DNA of 64,000 nt from Rotaria macrura (taxonomy: Eukaryota > Rotifera > Eurotatoria > Philodinida > Philodinidae): NCBI GenBank assembly GCA_900239685.1, contig OENT01000837.1, positions 1 to 64,000 on the forward strand, written 5' to 3'. Below the pieces are notes generated by a model, which saw only the letters and a list, made by a program, of their open reading frames with translations, did not search any database and was not told the origin of the DNA. The first letter of the stretch is position 1. Each line of letters opens with the position of its first letter. The position numbers and the translations under genes are program-made. Shown piece by piece: positions 52,790-64,000 of the stretch.

Positions 52790-53001
52790 AGAAAACAAAA
52801 CCATAAAGACTATACTTTGAGGTAGATGCGCACTGGAAAAACGAAAAGGAAAAAAAATGATTTTTGACCCAATCGGTCTAAAATATCTGTGAAGACATTC
52901 ACTTGTTAGTTTTTCATAGTAAGATTCATTCTTATATTAGTGGAATGAGAAATATATCCTGAGAGATGATCAGAAAAACAACTCGAAAATTTACAATCGA
53001 A

Positions 53002-55588
<2,587 letters not shown>

Positions 55589-57152
55589 AGTTTTTGTTTT
55601 ATTTTGTCATCGTCCGAGTCATCTCATCATCTACAAACCAAACATACACCTACATATTCACATTTCGTTCGAGTTGGTCAACCCACGCAAACACTCTAAA
55701 AGAGGAAAGAGAACAAAAGATCATCTGTTCTCTTCACTCAAGCACACAACTCGACCAACCAAATATCTAACCATTTTAATTCATCCATTACCATCAAATC
55801 TGTCTTTTCAGCTGTGCAACAGCCAATCCAAGCTAATGAGAGAAACGAAAGAGGGCGCCCGAATTCGACTTGATCATTGTGCTGTTGATCACGAATGTTC
55901 CTTTTTATTTTTAGACTTGACAATCGTTTAACTTTGTTGTTTGCAATAAGAAAGAAGGAGTTATGGATAGATAGAAAAGCGCATATGGAGCTCGATAAAA
56001 CTCAACAGGTCCAATTCGTTTGAGTGTAAGATAATTTTGAATTGAACATTTATCTCGAAGTGAGATTCACTTGAGAAATAAATTGAATTGGGGAAACTTA
56101 ATTCTAAGAAATTTACGTCGAGAACCAGGAATAAATGGTCAATATACACTCAATACAGCTTAGTTAGCAAAAAACAGAGCAATAAAAATCGTTTAGTTTC
56201 GGGCGAGAAAGAAAACGAGAAATACAAAAAATAGAAGACATCGTCTACTAACCTTCATTCATGATACCAGACTTTGAGTAGTCTCATAAAATAAAAAACG
56301 GGCATTGACATGTGATAAGATTCGATATATCAGCATAGTCGATTTGTGGCTCAGTTGATTTTTTACGAAATATTTGTGTAAATGAAGTCAGATCTTTTAT
56401 TATTTAATGGACATAAAGTATTCGATAAATCACCATCTAATTGACAAGAGGGACAGGGGAGTCAAGTTCCATTAGAATAAAAATCTCAAGTGATGAAGCA
56501 AAATAATCTCTCGAAATTGATTTGAGATACTCATAGTTGATTGTCATTTTTGTTCTTTCCCAATGTAAAAAAGTAAATTCACATAAGTATATCTTCTCTT
56601 ATCAAACGCGTATAACCCAACTGATTTACTTTTCATACATAAGATTGAAATTGACTCTTTCTAAACTAATTAGTCGAGGAATAGTTTAGAAAAACGATTG
56701 CATACAATCATTGTTCACTACTGTTCAAGCTTTAGTATTCGAATAGTGATGGATGAAAATAAGGAAAAGAACAACGAATGCAAATCAAAATGAATACTGC
56801 CGGCTGACAAGATTTTACAATAAATATTGAACTATGACTTCATCGATTCAGTGTGGTGATTCATATCACTCGCGATTCTGCAATAGATTCTATTCTGACA
56901 GTTGAATAAATTACTATACAGCATGAGAAGCATGCATCGATTATTCATAGGTTATTGAATCAACAACTCTTTGATTAATTACTATCAATTATGGTCGTAT
57001 GGTGAAAAGTATCGAATAGGTTTTTTTTGTCGTCGTCATATAACATGACAAACATTTATCAAGACAAACTTTGAATAAGAAATGTAAAAAATAACGAAGA
57101 AGAACATAATCATCTTCCATAGATGCTTCTGAATGAGTAATCGTCAATTGAA
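55589..57152. other. Spacer between divergently oriented Src-like and acyltransferase genes
   Basis: The Src-like gene leads left and the acyltransferase gene leads right, so this 1.6 kb should hold both promoters. I could not define elements. A plus-strand frame at 55392-55931 overlaps Src exons 1-2 in antisense and is not a gene. Confidence 0.4.
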
Positions 57153-57251
57153 TTGTGTTTGACTAAAAACGCAGAAGACAACAAAGTTCTAGTTAGTTTA
57201 ATATTTACTAGATTCAACATTCATGGACTTATTTTGATTTTTACATTCATA

Positions 57252-58436
57252 ATGATCATTATCACATTTCCATATCTTTATACCATCTATGGAATAATTA
57301 TTGGTTTGGTGTGTTTATCAGTTTTACTCGCTCAATATTATGATTCTGAAAAGATTTTGCATAAACTTTGCTTTTTATGTGCTATTTCTTCGTTATATCT
57401 ACCGATTTTTTTAAAATATCATTCTCGTTGGACTGAACTTAACGATGGATTGGTGAGTGTGTTTTCAGCAGTAACTGGATTTTTATTTTTTCTAAAAATT
57501 CTCGAACTTACATTTACGTATGAATGGTCAAGACAGAAACAAATAACATTAGATCAGATTCTTATGGATTTTTCAACATTTCCAAAGTATAAATACCAAC
57601 TTGAACAAGAATCATCGTTTGTTAAGTAAGCGTCATAAAATTGAGTTCAATGAGTTATATCCATGTCATACTATAGGTTGAAATTGAATCATTCATCAAT
57701 TTTAAATCACATAAATTATTTGATCATCGGTACAGATGATGAAAAACTTTCTGCTCGTCGACAAAATTTGTTAATTATATGTCGTGGTTTGTTTCAATGG
57801 ATTTGTTTACACTATCTTCTTCACTTTGCACCTTATTCAATACTTCGTCTTCATAGTCGAAATGCGCAGTCATTTTCTTTGGGCCACTTTTTAATCTACA
57901 CGCTTTATGCATTCATTTTTTATTTTGCTCTTGGTATGGTTCTTAACGTAGTATTCGGTTTAATGGGTTTTATTTGGAATATTCATATAAGTTCAGTATA
58001 TTCGGGTTATCCATTTTTACCAACAAGTCTTCACGATTTTTGGTCACGTCGATGGAATATATATGTTAAATCGATACTACATCGTATTTCATTCTTTGCT
58101 CTCCCAAAATTAACGGGTTTCAAAGAAACGTCCAATGCTCGATTTCTATCTGCTGGTATTTGCGCATTTTTCCTCTCAGGTCTTTTACATGAATTTATGT
58201 ATACTGTATCAATGAATCGATGGTCTGGTGGAAAAAATATGCTTTTTTTCCTAATCAATGGTTTATTCGTTGGTATTGAACTTACCCTTCGAAGGCTTCT
58301 AAAACGAAAACAACTATTTTCACCAATCATCGGCTGGATCTATACGATCGTGGGTTTGTACTCAACGAGCCATCTTTTTTGTGATCCATGGATTGAAGTC
58401 GATTGCTTTGCTACATTGAAAACATATTTGGGATAA
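57252..58436 (+). CDS. Wax-synthase-like membrane-bound O-acyltransferase
   Basis: Two exons, 57252-57625 and 57677-58436, split by a 51-bp intron (donor AA|GTAAGC, acceptor ctatag). They give 377 residues from the first in-frame ATG; the frame stays open upstream to about 57150, and an upstream exon joined at the acceptor-like cgcag before 57171 cannot be excluded. At least six hydrophobic segments are visible (IMIIITFPYLYTIYGIIIG; FLIYTLYAFIFYFALGMVL and others). Hallmarks of the wax synthase domain are HDFWSRRWNIY and the catalytic-His segment AFFLSGLLHEFMYT. Such enzymes esterify fatty alcohols or other acceptors with acyl-CoA at the ER. The family is known mainly from plants, fungi and microbes, so an animal copy suggests horizontal origin followed by intron gain. 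Substrate not predictable from sequence. Confidence 0.8.
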
Positions 58437-61400
58437 GAAGAGACTTGTTTTACCACAGACGTAACGTTAAGAAATATTTGTAAAAATAACTGACCTATTC
58501 ATAATTGAAAAGATGCTACAATTGTTCAATAGAATGTCTTTTATCAGAAAACAAAAAAATCTTCTCTTTAGTTGATGTGGCATGAAAAAGGTTATGCGAT
58601 GGTCTATCAAGTGCTCTCAATAATTACATTTTATTTGTTGATGAAACATGTTTTCGACACATTGTTTAGTGTGGGCGTACAAAGTTGATAAATCTTAAGG
58701 AGTTTATTCTAAAGATGCTCATATCAGTATCGATTTTACATGTTCAAAAGGATTTTGTTTAGACTATATGAATTTAAAACAGAAGAATTCATTTGTTTCA
58801 TTAAATGAGCTATTCTATGTAATCTTAGTGTACGTTAAGTTTTGATTTAAAAACATGACTATCAATGACATAACATTTTCATCTGAAGAGATTTGAAAAA
58901 CTGATAGGAGACGAAATTTCAAAAAGTACAATTTAAACAGTTAGTCAAAGCAGGCCACAAGGCTCATCATAATAGTTTATGTACTGTTCACGTCGTTGTT
59001 GACTATATATCTGTAAATATTGCCTTTAGAGACGATAGTATTGCCGTCATTGTTTGGTCAAGTTAATGTTGATTTGACAGTAAGTGCATTTGTCAATAAA
59101 TTTATTATAATGGAGAACCTTTCTATTGGAATAGCGAAATTTTTTGTAACTTCGTTAAAATTCGAACACTTTTTTCTTTAAATTTATATAAAATGTTTAA
59201 CCATGAGAGTCTCAGTTGCCATAAGATTATCAATTGGAACAGAGACTTTTAGGTTAGGTTTAACCTTTTGATCTGAGTGAAGCCTAAGAATAAATCTTAC
59301 AAACATTTTTACAGAATACTATTGTGTTTTCAATGAATAGTATAACTATTGGTCTGTGAAGATATTCATATACATGAGAATGAAAATGAAAATGTTGCAT
59401 TCTTTACACCACAATCAAATAACTGTTGTCGGTCATGCAGTTTATTTTCACATGAAATAGGTCATCCTGACATGATGATGATAAGTTTTCGAAACCATTT
59501 TACTTTCGACTATGATTGTCTTGCTTTATGCGTTGACATATAAATCATTTGATGTAGCATCTTATTAATTAATAACAATCAGTGTTGTCAAACATATATT
59601 AACGATCATATATTCAAAAAATGAACGCTGTTTCATTGCAAGTACATTGCTCTTGAATAGAAGATGGTTCGTCTTGCTAAGGAAAATGTTGGTTTTGTTT
59701 CTTGTAGAATTCGTTTTACTCTTCATTCATCGTATTCTTGAATAGAGCTTCGATTGACTTAAACTATCACGACCAATAGTGATGCTAAGAACATACTGTA
59801 AAACAGTAAAAACTCATTGTTTGTTATCACAATAGTAACTATCTACAGTTCGTGTTATATGGAACACAGTATTGTGGATGACATTTCAATATGAATTTGT
59901 TGCACGTCGTAACTATTTGAAAGGTTTTACCGATCGTTTGAAATGCTCACGTCTCAAAATCAATAAATAAATAAAACAATTTATCTTGTCATTGACACAT
60001 GTAAATCGTTGTTTTTGTCTCATGAAGTTTATGCTCATACTATTACGTTACTATAGTTTTGCAATACAGATTCATTCATTTATCAATCATTTCGATCGAA
60101 TATGTTTCTCTTCTTCTCTCATGATGTCTACTTATTTTGTGTGAAAGAATTCTCTATATACAGGAGGATGTCCTAAAAATTAGGTCGGGCTTTGATTGGA
60201 ATATCAATGTCATCTATCAAGTTAATATTCTTTGATATTATTGGATAGTTTTATTCATTCTTACTGAAAAATCTTTGGATTTCGTGATTGGCAAAGTCAG
60301 ATTTTGTTAAACTCTCCATTAATAAATGATCCACTACAAAAATGGTATGAATGACACATAGAATTGATTCTTAAAGCAAACTTGAGTGTAACAAAAAAAT
60401 CACGTGTTTTTATCTAAAAAAACCAAGAGCATGTCACAGATTTTTTATTTATCAAGGTTTGACAATGCCGTCTAGGAAAGAACACAACCACCTTTTTTCA
60501 AATGTGAACAGATCAAAGAAAAACGACTTGTCTAACTTAGTGTAAACACAGTAGAAACTTATTATCAACTTATTGAGCAAGTGGAGTGCTACCGGATGAG
60601 AAATGTTACAATTATGGTGAATATTTCCTTTAATTGCAACACATATTCATCCATTGGAATATTTATTATTTCTCTCCTGTGAACTTTTGACACAAAGCAT
60701 GTCAACAAAAAATAATAATCTTGAGTTTTACTATTTAGATAACGAAGGTTTTCATATTTTGAAGTCACCAGAACTTTCGAAACATCGATGTAATAAATAA
60801 AATTAGTTAGGAATATTCCGTTTGATAGTAAAACTACTTTAATACCCATCGGAGTAGATGTTTTGTTCACTATTTTGATTTTTGATTTTTGATTCATTAA
60901 AACAATACTTAGTTGACAAGGAAGTTCTTGAACCTGTTGAAACATAACTAAGAATGTAATCGAAATCATATAATGAGAAACGTGATCGATCGAACACAGA
61001 TACAAACTTTATCTGTGTTCTATTATTTGGAAGTTTACTAACAAGAGTTATCAGAAAATAGGTGGAGATTTATTCAAGTCAATGTTTCACTTTGATTTGA
61101 AACAAAAAATGTTCTGTAAATTGACTTTTGTCTATCAAATGTTAAAAATATTTAGAAAGTATCATCCATTGATAAAGCCAGATTGACAACAAAGGGTTTC
61201 AACAGTCGAATACAAAATACAAGAGAAAAACATACGCATCGTACGATGAAAATACTTAATCTGTTCTCACACGATTTCGATTGAGTGATTTTTATTCTAG
61301 CTTCTGATCTATAAAGTTCCTATGCAATGGCGTAAACTTCTCTTTTTCGTGTTAAAATAACGAAACTTACTGTTCCGATCCGAGACTTAGATTGAGAAGT

Positions 61401-62646
61401 GACGTTTCTAGTGACCTTTTCTGAAAAAGAATGTTCCATAGATAGTGCGACTGACTGCAAATAATACCATAGTTTTAGTAGATATTAGAACTGGATGTTT
61501 ATATCCATAAACGACCGAGAACGAATTGCGAAAAAGTGCGAAAAAAATGTCGTTACAACATTTGTAATATTTACAGAGAGCAACAGATGTATCAAGAAAA
61601 ATAACATTTTAAATTAATGTCTTTCAAGTACCTTGATGATGAATTCTAAAATTACTGTGAGAGATATTTTTATTCAATAAAAACTATGAAATACTGATTT
61701 GTATCGTCTGCTTCTCTATGAATATCAGTCAGTAACTTCTTTTTGGTTTTTGTCTGCGTCTCAGCAATTCGTTGCATTACTATCATATTTGATTGATTAC
61801 ATGGGCAAGTTATTACTGTTAAAAGACTATGATAGTTACTTTTCATTGACAAATATATTTAAACATGAGATCCACCCGAAGAAGTACCTGGAGACGAGAC
61901 ATAGGAATGAAGATAAGACAAATGTTTCGAATATCTGCATGATGAGTAAACTTCATCAGTTCTATTCTATTCGTTAATAGTTTTGACTTTATAAAATAGG
62001 GTGAGCAGTAGTAGCTGAGCTATTATCTTCTATCTAATCATTGCCATACTACATCATAAATATCGTTTACTGAACATGCAAAAATATGTATAAATTGAGC
62101 GAGCGAGAAGCATCCCAAAGCACAAAATACAAGGAATACCGCTACAAGACATAGACATTAAAGAATGTCTTCAAGTTCTTCTATTCTGTTGCAGACATTA
62201 ATTTGAACAAATGAAATGAATTAGAAAAATAGCTGCATATTCATACGTTTGCTTAGAAATATAGATATATACATATGTGAAAAAGAACTTGGTCTTAACT
62301 CGAAATCGAAACAATCTATCACGTGAAAAGATAGCCTTTTGATCGATCTTCTGGATAGATGTTCATCTTGACTATTTATTGGTTGATGACACACAATACG
62401 TTACTTCCTAGCAATCCACGATGTATATTTATTAGTCAATCGTTATTAAAATTGATGCTACTATTTATAGGCATCCACAGTGAGTCATGGCAATTTTTAG
62501 ATTCCGCATAATCTTCCTATGATTCATTTGCACGTTGCATGATTGTGATGAAATCATCATATATAAAAGAACCGCTCTTCATCAATAAGTTATGTTTTTC
62601 GTCTTTATTATTTCGAATAATTTACATAAGAATATTTAGCATATAA
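58437..62646. other. Sparse region with weak gene remnants
   Basis: No confident gene. 59352-59543 (+) encodes a Cys-rich piece (NNCCRSCSLFSHEIGH) ending in a stop; it recalls cysteine clusters of phospholipid scramblases, but this is very weak. 60589-61005 (-) is described separately. 61699-61977 (+) and 61670-61852 (-) overlap and have no motif. Confidence 0.3.
60589..61005 (-). pseudogene. ORF with faint piggyBac-transposase-like segment
   Basis: The 138-codon frame contains VNKTSTPMGIKVVLLSNG followed by FIYYIDVSK, which resembles the piggyBac catalytic-region pattern NKP..WG.K...L....G...F..YTG. The catalytic Asp residues expected around this block are not evident, and the rest of a transposase is missing, so at best it is a decayed fragment. 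The remainder is hydrophobic and AT-driven. Chance similarity is quite possible. Confidence 0.22.
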
Positions 62647-63073
62647 ATGAACGTATATTTACGATCAGCTGAACAAAACTGGAATATCGGTGGTAGCAGT
62701 GATGAGACATGGAATGGATGGTCTCACGTCAAATCCGACGATAATTTTTGGGGATGTGGCAATAACTTCAGCATGACGCTGCAAAAAGGTATGTCATTTG
62801 AATAATTCAAAATAGGTTGTGAAGAAGAATTGATAATTATTGAACATTGTCAATTCCTGTCGGATACGATGTTTTTATTTCTGTTTCTCTTTTACAGACG
62901 AGATGAAATGCACTTATCGTGCTTCTTACTACTGTCCGAATTTTGATCTCGTCAAACTTAATGGAAAACCAGTAAACGGTCAATTCAAGTACGACCGCAG
63001 CAAACCCAAAACGGAAGTATACAATGAATTTGTTGCTTTTATTGAAACTCAAATTGCTGCCCAGAAAACATAA
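62647..63073 (+). CDS. Small two-exon protein of unknown function
   Basis: Exons 62647-62788 and 62898-63073 join in frame (AAAAG|GTATGT ... TTTACAG|AC) to 105 residues. The product starts MNVYLRSAEQNWNIGG, continues with Trp/Gly/Ser-rich WNGWSHVKSDDNFWGCG, then CTYRASYYCPNFDLVKLNG and a Lys-rich helical C-terminus ending QIAAQKT. Three cysteines and many aromatics suggest a compact fold; no signal peptide or membrane segment is visible from this start. An acceptor-like atatttag lies 8 bp before the ATG, so an upstream exon or trans-splicing is possible. Codon use looks less AT-driven than flanking chance frames. I do not recognise the family. It is convergent with the gene at the right edge. 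Confidence 0.55.
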
Positions 63074-63698
63074 AAACTGTAATCCAATCAAGTCTATCGT
63101 CGAACAACATAAAACGATTGTACATTTTGATGTTTTTCTGTTCACTTTGACATCGTGCGATCTTTCTCTGTCTATTTTTTTTCTAATGTTGTAGAAGACG
63201 ATTATTCTATACTATTCATGGCTGTGTGGAAGTCGATATTCCATAGTTTTATAACTCAAGAAAAACTAGATATAACACTACGAACGATAATAATAGCATT
63301 TAATCGACACATGCAGAAGATACTTAACAACATGAATACTAAGAAAAAACATTAATACATCAAGACATGAAAGATAAATAGAAATGACAGAATAAATTGT
63401 ATCACTCTGTGGAGATCATTAATATTAACCGACAATGTTCTTTGTTTGTTTAGTAAAGAGCATCTATCTATACTATCGAGTGACGTGTCCTCAAGAACTG
63501 TCGAATGCCAAAAGCAAAATATTTATGGATTCGTATTTGTTATTTTTGTTTGTGCTAGATTATCAAGATGAACTCGTTATTGTATTGCTGCCTGTCATAA
63601 TCATTCGTGAAATTTGACTCCCTCAGTTTCTTCTTTTCTGAGATGTGTATATACTCAGCGTGAAAGGACTTGCATGGATTTACGATGTCTAAACACTT
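63074..63698. other. Spacer between convergent genes
   Basis: Holds the two 3' untranslated regions; an AATAAA at 63391 could be a polyadenylation signal for the plus-strand gene. Open frames 63155-63355 and 63435-63617 have no motifs. Confidence 0.4.
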
Positions 63699-64000
63699 TT
63701 ATTTGTCAATATCAATCATCATGTGAATTGACCAGGAGTTCTTAAGCACTTGCAGTTGTTCGCCGATCGATAGCTCATTGTTTATGGCTGCAAACTTACT
63801 TTCAATTGCACATTCTGAATCGACCATGCGCCAATCGAAATCTCCATTTTTGTATAAAAATCGTCCGTTTTTGTTTGGTGACCAAACAATTATGGAATAA
63901 TCTGCTTTTAGCTCAGTGATCATTGGAATTGTTATCCATTTCAAGGTTGCATCATTAGACGTAATCGAGGTCTTCATGACGATCATACCAGAATCATTTA
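63699..64000 (-). CDS. 3' part of an unknown gene running off the right edge (partial)
   Basis: The minus-strand frame is open from the window edge (codons AAT GAT TCT GGT precede the first ATG at 63986) to a stop at 63699, about 100 residues. It includes LKWITIPMITELKADYSIIVWS, then NGRFLYKNGDFDWRM and an acidic C-terminus ending IHMMIDIDK. Alternating hydrophobic and polar residues suggest beta-strands. No family recognised. Because the frame is open at the edge, the start is unknown and the ATG at 63986 should not be taken as the real start. Confidence 0.4.
   Translation of the reverse strand, partial: NDSGMIVMKTSITSNDATLKWITIPMITELKADYSIIVWSPNKNGRFLYKNGDFDWRMVDSECAIESKFAAINNELSIGEQLQVLKNSWSIHMMIDIDK

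Noticed and set aside
58031..58330. 99-codon minus-strand frame
   Set aside because: Antisense shadow of the acyltransferase second exon.
59352..59543. Cys-rich frame possibly from a phospholipid scramblase
   Set aside because: Only a cysteine cluster is suggestive; no other scramblase segment lies within reach.
60165..60220. GGAGGATGTCCTAAAAATTAGG, resembling a mariner terminal repeat
   Set aside because: No partner inverted repeat or TA-flanked second end was found nearby, so an element cannot be supported.

Overview
The window looks like nuclear DNA of a small metazoan, most probably a bdelloid rotifer. The evidence is strongly AT-rich intergenic sequence, very short GT-AG introns (often 45-70 bp), typical animal signalling genes (Src-type and NDR kinases, a rhodopsin-class receptor, TEX2), an intronless arginine-type ADP-ribosyltransferase of a kind common in bdelloids, a wax-synthase-like acyltransferase unusual for animals, and degenerate ACACCC (=TGTGGG complement) patches matching the telomeric unit I recall for bdelloids. 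The organism call is inference; no search was possible.

Layout. 1-23 kb is a graveyard of mobile elements with few genes. It holds a large foldback with long terminal inverted repeats at the left edge (1-938), a broken cyclic-nucleotide-binding gene (5209-5655), and an unknown ORF (8934 onward) split by a 1.07-kb element whose arms are saturated with AGCGAAA (9166-10237). Then come a foldback saturated with AAACCC (10287-10704), the ADP-ribosyltransferase gene (11927-13144) with a 371-bp MITE just upstream (13230-13600), a 133-bp tandem repeat, another foldback (17645-18256), a 789-bp element with 12-bp terminal repeats and a 6-bp target duplication (18468-19256), a degenerate 'ataaggcta' minisatellite (19440-20280), and one more foldback (20505-20940).

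23.6-58.4 kb carries the genes. On the minus strand are TEX2/SMP-domain lipid-transfer protein (15 exons, 32465-23628), a peptide-type GPCR (3 exons, 41723-39643), a Src42A/FRK-like tyrosine kinase (12 exons, 55588-53002) and, 570 bp downstream on the same strand, an NDR/Tricornered kinase (11 exons, 52431-49144). The NDR start codon directly follows a splice acceptor, so spliced-leader trans-splicing is possible. On the plus strand is a wax-synthase-like MBOAT enzyme (57252-58436). I checked reading phase across the introns; all joins of the two kinases, the receptor and the acyltransferase are in frame, as are all but one of TEX2.

58.4-64 kb is sparse: weak gene remnants, a small two-exon gene (62647-63073), and the 3' end of a minus-strand gene running off the right edge. 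The intact genes look like ordinary independent loci rather than one pathway, apart from the two adjacent kinases, which could be co-transcribed.
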